Below, piece after piece: positions 26,893 to 37,934 of a DNA stretch of 59,247 nucleotides. Both the position numbers and the translations under genes were made by a program. Under the pieces are notes generated by a model that ran no database searches, had not been told where the DNA came from, and saw nothing but the letters and a program-made list of their open reading frames with translations. The DNA comes from Schizophyllum amplum (Eukaryota > Basidiomycota > Agaricomycetes > Agaricales > Schizophyllaceae). How positions within the stretch are numbered: position 1 is the first letter of the stretch; each line of letters starts with the position of its first letter. The stretch is from positions 1 through 59,247 of the forward strand of contig VDMD01000133.1 in the NCBI GenBank assembly GCA_007026445.1, written 5' to 3'.

Positions 26893-27858
26893 TCAGACAA
26901 GCCGCGGCACGATAACCGGAAATTGACTCGGCAGCCGCACTGTCCGTTCCTCCAGCATGCGCCCCACCTTGGAGTTGACGTAGGAGCGCAGCGCGACGAG
27001 CAGCTCAGGCTCGGGCGTCGATGGGTGCGCTTCATACGCAACACACAAATCCACGTCCAGCACGCGCAGATTAGGCGGGCGCGTCTCCAGCACGGCGCGC
27101 AGAACCATCGGCGAATCAGTTTGCAGCATGCGCAATTTGTTGACGTTGAGCCCGAGGCGCAAATCAGGAGGGATAACAGTGCGCAGAATGACGAGCTCAT
27201 ACGGGGGTGAGACGGCCGACAGCAGGCCACGAGTCGCCTCCTCCGCGTCGGCCTCGGTATACTCTTCTTTCAATTCGTCCGATATTGGGACGTCTATAAG
27301 GCGCAGCGTCTTCAAGCCAGTGGTCTTGTCCAGCGTGCGCATGCTGTCCTTGCTGAGCAGCGCATCACGCATCACGATGGTAGTGACGGCGGGCAGGCGG
27401 CGAGCCGCTCGCAGGTGCATACGGTACCATGCCTCGTCGAAGGACGTGGGCGTGCGGAAATTGGCGTAGACGACCACGCGAACGAGCGGGGCGAGCTTGA
27501 CAGCGAGGGGGTCGCGCAGGACGAGAGCGCGTGCGAAAGCTGTGGTGCGCAACTTCTTGCGGTTGTAGTCGAAGGTGATGGTGTGAAATAGACGTTCGAG
27601 TGCGAGTGCGCAAAAGAGGCGGCAGACGAGGGCGAGGTGGCCAAGGGTATTTGAAGTGGCTCCATCTTCCCCCGCGTGGATGGCCTCGTCATCTTCAGTA
27701 TTGGCGGTCACATAGTCAAATATCTCCTCATAAATTTCGACGGGTATTGGAGAAAGGACGCCGGTGTGATCCTTACGCGTAGGCGCTGAAGACGATGATG
27801 AGCTCGACGCAAGTGTTTGAGAGACACACGTACTGGTCCATTCGAGAAGCGGGGGCAT
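26893..27858 (-). CDS. F-box-like protein
   Basis: A single exon of 321 residues. After a Ser-rich N-terminus the F-box-like motif reads LSPIPVEIYEEIFDYVTAN ... LGHLALVCRLFCALALERLF. F-box proteins recruit substrates to SCF ubiquitin ligases. The rest has Leu-rich, repeat-like strands (GLKTLRLIDVPISDEL, NLRVLDVDLCVAYE) suggesting a degenerate LRR substrate arm, and ends QFPVIVPRLV. Such intronless F-box genes are greatly expanded in agaricomycetes. The start MPPLLEWTSTC is the first Met of a clean frame. The substrate cannot be inferred. Confidence 0.8.
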   Translation of the reverse strand: MPPLLEWTSTCVSQTLASSSSSSSAPTRKDHTGVLSPIPVEIYEEIFDYVTANTEDDEAIHAGEDGATSNTLGHLALVCRLFCALALERLFHTITFDYNRKKLRTTAFARALVLRDPLAVKLAPLVRVVVYANFRTPTSFDEAWYRMHLRAARRLPAVTTIVMRDALLSKDSMRTLDKTTGLKTLRLIDVPISDELKEEYTEADAEEATRGLLSAVSPPYELVILRTVIPPDLRLGLNVNKLRMLQTDSPMVLRAVLETRPPNLRVLDVDLCVAYEAHPSTPEPELLVALRSYVNSKVGRMLEERTVRLPSQFPVIVPRLV

Positions 27859-28379
27859 AACAAAAGATAAGCGCAGCTACATAAGCTGCAGAGAAGTATT
27901 ATGTGTCCAGACCAGGAGCAGGTTTAGTCGCGGAAACTAGCAATGAGGCCTGAGGCCGAGGGACGACAGCAAGAGGGACGAGTCGAAGAATGGGACAATT
28001 TGTTTGAGTCACTGGCGCGTCGCGATCACGTTACCGTGACAGTTTCCACGATCGGTGTGTCCCGCGCTGTCCCGCGGAATTCAACTTGGGTTCAACTTCC
28101 GTCTCTTTGAGCATGCAATGAATTATAACATCAAGTGTATGCTAGCCCTCGTGACAGTGTATACTACCAGCTGTCTACTATGTACACCAGATTACGACCG
28201 AGAAAGTAAGGACCTATGGCTACAGCGAGTGAATATTGTGAGTGATAAACAGTGAATGGTTTGGAAGGTCTGTCTTGAGAGACTAGGTGAGTGATAAGTG
28301 ATGCGTGTCCAAATGCAAGCAGATAGATATGATGTGTCCGTGGCGCGTAAATGCGGATAGGAAGACGGCTAGCGCCTTC
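27859..28379. other. Intergenic, F-box promoter and 3' flank of the CBM19 gene
   Basis: AT-richer than its neighbours, with only short open frames and no recognisable element. Confidence 0.45.
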
Positions 28380-30304
28380 TTATAGTAATGTCTCCGTGGC
28401 CGAGCTAGACGTCTCGGATGTTGAGCTGGTCGCCTCCGATGCCGAGCTCGACGTCTCCGTTACCGAGATCGGTGTCGAAGTGGTCGTGACGGAGAACGAG
28501 GTAACGATGTCGGTAGTCAGACCGGTGACAAGGACCTCGCCGTCTGACTTCGTCGAGGTGCCGAGGATGCTGATGGACGCAGAGGATGATGTGGCTGAGA
28601 GTGTGGCGTCGGTGGACGACGAGGATGCGGCGTCGGTTGACAAAGGTGCGGCGTCAGCTGACGATGTAGAGGCAGCGGTAGATGACGAGGATGCAGCGTC
28701 GGTTACCGTCGCCTCACTAGCCGCCGATGTGGGAGCTGCCGCCGCCTTTGATGCTCGCGGGTCCGCGAAGGAGACATTGGGCGCTTCCTTGGTTGTAGAA
28801 GAGGAAGATGACTCGTGGGCAGCGGATGTAGGGGCGCTGGACGATGCCGACTCGATGCTCGAAGATGCGGTGGACGCGACATCCGAAGCTGATGAAGTCA
28901 GGGAAGCCGACTCCGCGCTCGCGATGGAACTGCCCGACATGCTCGAGGAAGCCCCGCTGGACAAGCCGGAGGACGACGGCATGGCAAACGAGGGACGCGA
29001 CGAGGAGGATGAGGGCGAGGCGGATGCTGACGACTCCGATGCAGAGGCAGAGGCCGATTCTGATGCCGAAAACGACGCTGCGAAGGATGAGGACGACGCG
29101 ATTGACGTCTCGGGCAATGCCGATGCCTCGGCTGAGGACACGGGCACAGCAGCGATGCCGTTGGCCAACGAGTTCGTCACGCTTGGCGCTGCTGTCTCGC
29201 TAGCTGCTGCGCCACTCTCGACCGTAGCAGACGCCGCGCCGCTCGTGATGGACGCGATGGCAGACGAGAGGTCTCCCGAGATAGTCGCCGTCTCCGCGAA
29301 GGAGGACACCACGCTCGCAGGGGCCGCTGAGCTACCCAGCGCAGACTGGTACATCGACGAGATGTAGCTGTCTTCATCGCTAGCTGTACCAGAGGCATTT
29401 GGCGCGGAGGTGATGCTGGCGCTCGGCGAAGAGGTGGTGGAGACACTTGGGGCGGAGGTGACGCTGGCATTGCTAGACGATGGCGAGCCTGTGGGTGCAT
29501 CGTCGTCGGCTGTGATAGTCACGGTGACAATCACCACCTCGTCGTCGGAGGTGCTGGAAGCTGCCGCAGACGAGACTGCGGAGGTTGCGGCGGAAGATGG
29601 CGCGGAGCTTGCAGATAAAGGTGCAGAGCTGGCAGCGGAGGAGAAGCTGGATGGTGACGCCGAGGAGAAGCCAGATGGTGATGCTGAGGAGATGGGGCTG
29701 GTGTCCGAGGTCATGGTGCAGGGAGCATTGGGTTCGGAGGAGGACGACGCTGATGGCGCCTGAGAGGACGCGGTCGCAGTCGATGGGGCAGCCGATGTCG
29801 GCGATTCGGACGATGCGGACGCACTGTCCGTTGCGTATGTGGTGTAGTCCGTGCCATTGATGCCGCCCTGCACTCCCAACGAGGACATGACACCGCCAAC
29901 CGCGTCCGGGGTCGTGCACTGGAGGTCGGTACCCGTGCTGTCTGTCCGTGGTGTCGCCAAGCACGTCGTCCCCTGCGCGCACTCCAGGCTCAGAACCCAC
30001 TGACCCGCCTTGCACTGCGCGATGATGCCGGCAACGCATGCGATCTCGTCACCTGGTGAAAATGTGAGTGGAGGGTTCGCGTTCGGAGGCGCGTAGACGC
30101 ACCTTTGCACGTGCTCTGCTGCTTGAGAGACGCAAACTTGGAGTTCAGCGCCTGCGCCTGCCGCGCGTTCTCCGAGGTGTTGACGTTGGCATGCTCGCGA
30201 GGGACCAGCTGCCACCCGTCCGCGGCGTCGGTCTTGCGTATGACAGGAGCTGCGATTACGCCGAACGCGAGGGCGACGGTCGTGAGGATTCGCGGGGAAA
30301 CCAT
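28380..30304 (-). CDS. Secreted Ser/Thr/Ala-rich protein with CBM19-like domain
   Basis: Two exons (30304-30103, 30052-28380). The signal peptide is MVSPRILTTVALAFGVIAAP. A short linker leads to a Cys-rich module, QALNSKFASLKQQSTCKGDE / ACVAGIIAQCKAGQWVLSLE / CAQGTTCLA...LQCTT, which resembles carbohydrate-binding module family 19, a chitin-binding type. About 500 residues of low-complexity Ser/Ala/Thr-rich sequence follow, with SSASPSSFSSAASSAP-like repeats ending SSSATETLL, expected to be heavily O-mannosylated. No C-terminal hydrophobic GPI signal is visible, so it is probably secreted or wall-trapped rather than GPI-anchored. There is no catalytic domain. A likely role is binding or shielding wall chitin, which is inference. 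A long antisense open frame over the Ser repeats is a composition artefact. Confidence 0.85.
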
Positions 30305-31006
30305 GGTGAATATAAGTAGTGTGCGTTCAGTGGTGTGGATATTGGATTGCGCGTTGGAAGTCCAGGTAACTCAGAAGGAAGCGAGCGAGGTTCGTGGCGG
30401 GTCGTCGAGGTCGTTCAAATGGTCGAGAGCGCCAGGCTCGGATTGTGAAGTGAGAAAGTAGGGAGAAGGGCAAAGAAGGCAGAGGGAAGATCCCTCCTTA
30501 TATCCGGCCACCCGGCGCCGCATGCATGCCCGAGCCATCGTTGTTCCCCAAAGGTGGACAATGGAAGTTCTGCAAAAGGCAAGGGTCCATTCTTCGGAAT
30601 CATTGTTCAACATCCGGGGATAATGCCGGATATCGGTCCGGTTTCTACGCCTAATTAAGCGCCCTACTTCTCCCGCTCAAGCAGAGATCCTATGTAGCCG
30701 CTATTTTGCCCTGTATCTGTGTGCTGATATAAGTACGTTCGGCGGCCTTGCTATACAAGGTCTGCACCGAACGTATGAGCGCAGTGAGGTAAGTATAGGG
30801 CCCGCTGTAATGGCAGGGCCGCGTGGGTGACGTGGCCGAGCGGCCTCGTTTGTCTCTCGCCACCACCATCGCTCTCGCTGTCCTTCGCAGTCTCTCCTCC
30901 AGACCTTCCCATTCCTCTCTATACTTTCCGACTGACAAGTAAGCATTTTTAAAAGGTTCTATCGGAGGTCACAAGTTTCTCACATACCTAGCAAAGCCTC
31001 TCAAGT
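30305..31006. other. Divergent promoter region, CBM19 gene and M28 aminopeptidase
   Basis: Holds both promoters. On the minus strand ATATAAGGAGG (30493-30503) lies about 190 bases before the CBM19 start. No other gene is seen. Confidence 0.5.
30493..30503 (-). promoter_or_regulatory. TATA-type core element of the CBM19 gene
   Basis: ATATAAGGAGG on the minus strand. The identical 11 bases occur at 37816-37826 before the chitinase gene. Confidence 0.5.
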
Positions 31007-32932
31007 ATGGCGTTCAAGCTGTTTGCTCCCATCCTCGCACTTGCGCTGGCAGGCCTTGCGTCTGCCTCTTCTCAGGAGCCCTTCGGCTCTGCGTATGATG
31101 GCTCCGCGCAGTCTGTAGCCGCCATGTCGGCTGCGCAGCGCGAGCAGCTCATGCTCGAGCTGTGGAAGGGTTTCGACGTCGTCGAGATCATGCAGCTCAC
31201 AGGCCACGGCGATGGGCTCGACGAGGAGAGGCTTGTGCACGTCTTCGGCGAAGCAGAGCCGCGCAGGTGTGTATTGTAACATGCCCTTCTCATTTTGAAT
31301 GTCTGGACGCTTCCTGAATGCCCGTCTGAACTCGCGACCGTTGCCATGTTCATGGGAGTGCAGCCTTTTCAGACTCATGAAGTGACTGCAGAGGGCAAGG
31401 CGTTTGGCGGACGAGGTTGGGCGTTTGGGCGAGTGTGCCTTTGCTTACCAACAAAGCACTCCGGCGCTGTTGATACGTTCGACGCGCCCCAGAGCGATGG
31501 TTTCAAGCTCTTGACAGACACGCTGCCTCGGTGTGGCAATGACTGGCAGCGCGCTGAGCTGGCGAGCATTTGTGCAGCGTTCAGACGCCCGAATGAAGAA
31601 GAGATATCATGTAGACCGGGACCTCGCATCTGACGCGCGCAACCTCCAGAATGACCGAGGGCGACAAATTCCGACTCAAACAGCAGGGCCTCGAATTCAT
31701 CGACATCACTGAGCACCCCAACCTCGGCCAGCTCAATGCCCAGCGCGCCTCGCGCTTCGTCTCACCGGAGCCGCGTCTGTCCGCGCAGAGCTCGGGCGCA
31801 GTGAACGCGCTGCTCGCGGGCGAAATCACGACGGACCACATGCGGACGGACATCGTCAAGCTGAGCTCGTTCTGGACGAGGAGCTACCGCTCCAACTGGG
31901 GTCTCCTGAGCAGCAATTGGGTCTTTGACCACGTTTCTTCGGTACGCACACTTTTTCTCTGGATCCACATACGTCGCCTGACAATGCCAGATCCTCGCCG
32001 CGAAGCCGAGTGACAAGACGAAGGTGTCCGTGACCAAGTTCCCGCACAAGTTCGTTCAGAACTCGGTCATTCTGCGGCTCGAGGCAGCGGACGACACCAC
32101 GCCGGAGGCGGAGAAGGAGGTCGTGATTGTGGGCGCGCACCAGGACTCGCTCAACTACAAGCTGCCGTTCTTCCGCGCGCCGGGGTCAGACGACGATGGT
32201 TCTGGCACGGTCACCGTATTCCAGATCCTGCGTTCCCTGGTCGAGCAGGAGTTCGTGCCTCCGCACGGTGTCGCGATCGAGTTCCAGTGGTACGCTGCGG
32301 AAGAGGGCGGCCTGCTTGGCTCGCAGGACGTCGCTGCCGCATACGAGGCCGCGGGCGTGAACGTGAAGGGAATGCTGCAGATGGATAGTGAGTGACAATT
32401 TCTATTTTGAAATTTGCGCGTCGATGTCTCGCAGCGCAGTCTGCTCATTGTTTTTCCCCAACAGTGACGGCGTTCGTGAAGGACGACACTACTCCTGTGA
32501 TCGCGTTCTTCCAGGATGAGGTGGACAAGAACCTGACGACGTTCGCAACGAAGCTCGTGGACGCCTACGTACCCTTGCCGTGGAACATGACGACCTGCGG
32601 TCCGACGTGCGGCTCGGACCACATGGCGTGGACGCGCGCGGGGTACCCGGCCATCATCGCCACCGAAGCCAAGTTCGAGGGTACGTTTTGCCGGACGTTA
32701 GTCACAGATGATGGCTGACAACCTACTATACACAGATTTCCCTCTGACCGCCATTCACACCATCAACGACGATGTACATGCGTATGACGCCGGGGTCGAC
32801 CATGGCTCCTACGACTTCGACCACATGCTGCAGTTCGTGAAGCTGGTGAGTACTTCTCCGTCATCGACGTTCTTCCGGTACTGATGTAGCCCTCAGGGGA
32901 TCGCGTTCGTTGTTGAGCTCTCTGTGGCATAA
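31007..32932 (+). CDS. Secreted M28 family aminopeptidase (leucine aminopeptidase-like)
   Basis: A zinc exopeptidase that removes N-terminal residues from peptides outside the cell. Signal peptide MAFKLFAPILALALAGLASA, then a short pro-region (QSVAAMSAAQREQLMLELWK) and, after a long intron (31267-31649), TEGDKFRLKQQGLEFIDITE. Metal and catalytic motifs of M28 are all present: VIVGAHQDSLN, FRAPGSDDDGSG, WYAAEEGGLLGSQ, GMLQMDM (split by an intron), CGSDHMAWTRAGYPA and the last His in AIHTINDD. The C-terminus HMLQFVKLGIAFVVELSVA ends at TAA 32932. Introns lie at about 31940-31991, 32388-32464, 32680-32733 and 32847-32896. The gene starts a same-strand run with the P450, ACC deaminase and chitinase; that they share a role is not shown. 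Confidence 0.92.
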
Positions 32933-33266
32933 GGCGGTAGTGTATCTGCAGCTTGGTTTTGTACTTCACACAGTTTTCCGGGGATTACACGGAATCACAG
33001 TTTGCGGAAGCCGGGAAAACGACGAGGTCGTCGACGGACGGCGTCGAGTCTGCAGGGCGCCGTTCAGCAACTTGAAGGAAGAATCTCGTGCACTACTCGG
33101 AACACCACTGATGTCCTTGAAGTTGAAAGACTGAGGGAAGGCCCCGGCAGTCGCCGACGGCCGCTCACCAAAGATAACACATCGTTATCTCTTCTACGTC
33201 TTACCTCTAACACTCACACACTCTCAAGCCTCTCGAAGCAAGCCATTGGACGGCCCCCGAAAGCAG
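32933..33266. other. Intergenic, P450 promoter
   Basis: No gene seen. The 3' end of the aminopeptidase gene and the P450 promoter share this short space. Confidence 0.45.
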
Positions 33267-35502
33267 ATGTCGATACAATCGGTTACTCTCATAACTGCGA
33301 GCCTTCTCGTGCTCATCGTATATCGCCGGCGCCGGCGTCGAGGCCCATACCCGCCTGGGCCTCCTGGGTACCCTATCGTAGGGAATGCGCTACAGATGCC
33401 GAACGACAAGCAGTGGCTGAAGTGGGATGAGTGGAGGAGACAATATGGTGAGTGTGGTTTAGACTTTTGCTCCTGTCAAGACACGACCATAAATGAACCG
33501 TAACTCACCCACATCCAGGCGATGTCGTACGAATAACGGTGCTCGGGCAGCCCGCTATCATACTCTCTTCTATGAAGGCGGTCAATGATTTGCTCGAGTC
33601 GAGAGGTGAGCCAGTATTCAGATGTGCATAGCGCGTGTAACGGCTGATCCAATGGACACGATAGGGCATATATATTCCGACAGGCCGCCTGCAGTCATGG
33701 CAGGAGATCTGTGAGCCTCAATTATCTGCAGGCAAATGCTTGAGATACGACTGACATCACTCAACAGCGTCGGTTGGGCCAGAGGGCTTGGGTACACGAA
33801 CGGGCCGCCAGACCCCCGTTTCCGGGAATTTAGAAAGCTCTTCCATCAGTTTATGGGCCCACGCGCGTGTGTAGCGCCCGAGTTCGCACGAACGCAGGAG
33901 CGCGAAACACTCAGGCAAGTCCTGATTTCAGTGTCACCGCTGATTTACCTAAAGTCGATGCTTTGCAGGCTCTTGCAAAAATTCCTAGACAGCCCTGACG
34001 ACTTTTATGACCACTGTCGGACGTGCGTATGGGTTCAGGTCTTTCGTTGTATGCTTTGACTAACCACGGAACAGGTCTACATCTTCTACCATACTTCTCA
34101 TGTCTTATGGATATAACGCCACGAACGGTGACCCTTTAAAGCTAGTGAAAATAGCCGAGGACGCCATGGACGGATTTTCGAAGGCGTCAGAGCCGGGATG
34201 GCTCGTGGACAGTCTCCCCATACGTGAGTGAACGATAGTTCCTGGTCGGTGGCGATGATTGACGGATGGTATGACATTGCAGTCAAGCACATCCCGGCTT
34301 GGTTTCCCGGTGCGTCCTTTCAGCGGGCGGCTCGTGCGATGAGGGAAGACTTGGATCGCCTCTACGACGTGCCTCTCGCTTTTGTGCGGCAAGAATTGGT
34401 ATGCCCCTCCAAGGCTGAATCGCAAACGCGATGGTTTAATACACGCCGCGCAGGCCAATGGTACAGTCAAGCCTTCTTTTTTGTCCAGCGGTCTTGACGT
34501 CGAGGGGGCTCAAGAGCACGCCCCGAGCGAGGACCTTCTGAAAGCCGCCGCGGGATCGCTCTACTCTGGTCAGTTCTCCCATCTGAGTCGCCTTGCTTAT
34601 GGCTCACAAGCTATTGCATGCAGGCGGTGCAGAAACGGTAAGTGATTGTGGCAACACCACCATCATACACGCTGAGCGGATCTTAAGACCCCGTCCGCCT
34701 TGACATCATTCATACTCGCTATGGCGCTACATCCGGAGATTCGAACTCGCGCCCAGACGGAGATCGACAATATCTGCCTCGGCGACTCGTCGCGGATGCC
34801 CCAGCTTGCGGACAGAAGTAAGCTACCATACGTATCCGCCATCGTTAAGGAGATCTGGAGGTGGAACCCGAGCGTGCCGCTGGGGCTTCCGCATATGGCG
34901 AATGCTGACGACGTGTACCGCGGCTATTCTGTGGACAAGGGAACGGTGATATGGCCCAACATATGGTGAGCTGCGGCCTGTAGAACGTGATCTATGGATG
35001 ACCGACAGAAGATCGCCCAGGTCAATCTTACATGACGAGAGTGTATTTCCTGACCCTCTCGCCTTCCGCCCCAGAGCGATATCTTCACGAGAACCCAGCG
35101 CTGAAAGCGACAGGTGGCGATCCGAACGAGGTTGTGGGGGTCGCCTTCGGGGTCGGCCGCAGGTGCGTAGATCGAACAAACGTCCACAATACCGTCTGCT
35201 AAACTACGCTAGGATATGCCCGGGCATGTATCTTGGGGATCAAGCCGTGTTCATTGGGATCGCAAGCATTCTCTTCGCCTTCGACATCAGTAAGGCTATG
35301 GACGAAGCTGGCAATCCTATCACGCCCGTGGTAGATTACAGTGGATTCATCAGGTTGGTGCGCCGCAACTGCGACGGAGCAAAACTTTGACTCGATTGGC
35401 AGCCACCCAAAACCGTTCAAGTGCAGCATTCGGCCCAGGGATGGCCCTGCGCGGGAGATCGTGCAGCGGGCGTTAGAGTCAGATTTGGCTGACGAGGCTT
35501 GA
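33267..35502 (+). CDS. Cytochrome P450 (O-methylsterigmatocystin oxidoreductase-like)
   Basis: A haem-thiolate monooxygenase anchored in the ER by an N-terminal helix. The start MSIQSVTLITASLLVLIVYR is followed by a basic stop-transfer and the hinge GPYPPGPPGYPIVGNAL. Exons then give YGDVVRITVLGQPAIILSSM, GHIYSDRPPAVMAGD, WARGLGYTNGPPDPRFREFR, HIPAWFPGASFQRAA, the I-helix SGGAETTPSALTSFILAM, the K-helix ExxR in VKEIWRW, and the haem motif FGVGRRICPG, whose Cys exon starts at 35213. It ends ALESDLADEA at 35502. About ten introns are needed. An extra C in CCCC (35069-35072) breaks the frame between LAFRP and ERYLHENPAL; everything else is conserved, so this is probably a base-calling error. Substrate unknown. 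Confidence 0.9.
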
Positions 35503-35899
35503 GAGTGGAGTCCTGCAATCGCAGTAGATCCATCCTTCTCAGAGATGCGGAATTGTACAGACGAATCTATATCTCATGGCGCACGATTGACCTTCGTGGG
35601 GCCCGTGTGAGGTCGAACGTTCGTCGTTCATGGACCCACAACTCTTTCGGCCAATGCCGCCGATTATCGCCGACAACCTGGTGACGAGTCGGGCTTGGCC
35701 CGGGCGCGCAGGCTACGGGCGCCCAATCCGACTCATCTCGACCTCGCGAGCGATAGCATCGCTGGCCCCGGCGATGGCGAACCTCCAGCCTACCGCTATA
35801 AGGCGCGGGCTCGGTTATCGGCGACGTCCCTAACTCCTCATCGGCCCTCCATCGCGTTGGGACTCACCTCCAATCACCCGAGTCACCTTAGCTGTCGTC
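35503..35899. other. Intergenic, ACC deaminase promoter
   Basis: GC-rich, no gene recognised, and no clear TATA box before 35900. Confidence 0.45.
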
Positions 35900-37442
35900 A
35901 TGTCATCCCAGCCTGCGTACGTTCAGAAGCTGGCGAGTCTTCCGAAGGAGACCTTTCTTGTGCGTTTATTACCTCTCCACTTGTAGAAGTTCAAGTTCAC
36001 GCTGACGATCTACACACTTACCTTCTTACCAGTTTGGGTCCTCCCCTATCCAGCTCCTGCCTCGCCTGAGCGAGAAGCTTTCGCCCGATGGCAAGGTAAG
36101 TAGACTTCAGTGAGGGGAGAAATTGACTAGTGGCTGAGCTTGCGTTCTTCACTACAGGTGAAGATCTACGCGAAGCGCGAGGATTGCAACAGTGGTCTAG
36201 CGTATGGAGGGAATAAAGTTCGCAAGGTGAGTCTTTTCTCCGGTGTATACGCATTTTGTAGGCTCAAAAGACATTCTGAGCTTGAGTACCTCGTTGCGGA
36301 CGCTAAAGCGCAGGGCTGCGACACCCTCGTGTCGGTCGGTGGTGTGCAGAGCAAGTAAGCATAGTGCTCCACCTCCTCCGTCTACATCTTGCAACATGCT
36401 TGTCCTGAGTGTTGACTGACAGTTTCTTTCTTCCAGCCACACTCGCGCTGTCACCGCCGTCGCGACCGCCTCCGGCATGCAGGCCGTCACGATCCAGGAG
36501 AAGTGGGTGCCCATTGACCCGCCGCTATACGACAAGACGGGCAACATCCTGCTCTCGCGCATTATGGGCGGCGATGTGCGTCTCAATCAGGAGGGCTTCG
36601 ATATTGGGCACAAGGAGGCGACGAATAAGGCGTTCGAGGACGTTAAAGCGAGGGGCGGGAAGGTGAGTGGCTTCTCGGAACCTCTATTCATCTAGTTCAT
36701 CGTCTCACCACCCGTGGAGCCCTACTACATCCCGGCGGGTGCCTCGGACCACCCTCTGGGTGGTCTTGGCTTTACGAACGTTGTCCTCGAGATCGCCGAG
36801 CAGGAGAAGACGATGGGCGTCTTTTTCGACACGTTGGTGGTCTGCAGCGTTACGGGCTCGAGCCATGCCGGCCTGATCGTCGGTGCCGTAGCTGAGGGGC
36901 GCGGTAGGAAGGTCATTGGCATCGATGCGTCGGGCAAGCCTGAGGCGACGAAGGCGCAGGTTGCGTGAGTGTCTCATTCGCTTGTCTTTCCTGAAGGGAA
37001 AGAAGAGCGGCGTGTCGCTTATCTGCTTTTACAGGCGTATCGCTCGCTCGACGGCTACGTTGTTGGATCCTTCCCTAGAGATTCCTGACGACGCCGTTGT
37101 CCTCGATGAGCGCTTCCACGAGGGAATTTACGGTATACCGGGTCCAAGCACCATGGCGGCCATCGCGCTAGCAGCGCAGACGGATGCGATGATCACTGAC
37201 CCGGTTTATGAAGGTAAGAACTTCACCTATGCCAACATATGAGCCGTCGTCAACTCTTTGTGCTTGCAGGTAAGAGCATGGCTGGCCTGATCAAGCTGGT
37301 CGAGGAGGGTAGCATCAAGGCGGGGAGCAACGTGGTGAGCGGCTTGGATTTCGATGTGTGTGACGAACGTTGATGATCTTTCTAGCTCTATGTACACCTG
37401 GGTGGACAGCCAGCGTTGAATGCGTACTCGAGCTATTTCTGA
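35900..37442 (+). CDS. 1-aminocyclopropane-1-carboxylate (ACC) deaminase
   Basis: A PLP enzyme that splits ACC, the ethylene precursor, into 2-oxobutanoate and ammonia; cytosolic. Start [20 protein letters not shown], then [34 protein letters not shown] (PLP Lys in GGNK), [17 protein letters not shown] (catalytic Ser and Asn), [116 protein letters not shown] and [18 protein letters not shown]. By the numbering of the Pseudomonas enzyme, Tyr268, Tyr294, Glu295 and Leu322 are all matched; Glu295 and Leu322 distinguish true ACC deaminases from the related D-cysteine desulfhydrases. Several introns, no frame break. Confidence 0.93.
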
Positions 37443-37934
37443 AGAAGGACCGGCGGCTGCCACCTCAGTGAAGTATGAACCTTGCTGGCGGTGCGCTGGC
37501 AAGTAGAACTGCAATGTAACTTGTAAGCATGTAGCATTACCGCGTGAACAGATATCTCCTGTCGAGGAGAACATTTGTCCGGCTAGGAAGACTCTCATAC
37601 TGTGTTCAGCTGTGTCTGACCACGCGCTCGAAGCCGCACATAGCGGTCTAACCCTTTTGGGAACAAAAGAAAATTACAAAGAGAACAATGGTCTTTCTAT
37701 CTTTGGATAACAATTGATTGATCCATTCGGTATTTTCGACCATTCTTGGTTAGCAACAACCACGAGGCCGACGCCGCGACCTTGCCGCGACACAAACGAG
37801 GCAGCGTCCACGCGTATATAAGGAGGCGCGGCGATCAGGGCAGGCATAATCCCTCCCCTCCTTCTCTTGTCCCCGACTCTCACTTTCACGGTTCGCGGTC
37901 CGCCTCACGATAGACACTTACGATTCTGCTCACG
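37443..37934. other. Intergenic, chitinase promoter
   Basis: Holds the ACC deaminase 3' UTR and the chitinase promoter with a good TATA box at 37815. No other gene is seen. Confidence 0.5.
37815..37826 (+). promoter_or_regulatory. TATA-type core element of the chitinase gene
   Basis: TATATAAGGAGG about 110 bases upstream of ATG 37935. It contains the same 11-mer ATATAAGGAGG found before the CBM19 gene. Confidence 0.6.

Noticed and set aside
28351..29367. 338-codon plus-strand open frame rich in Asp/Glu/Ala
   Set aside because: It is the exact antisense of the Ser/Ala repeats of the secreted CBM19 protein; the composition explains the open frame.
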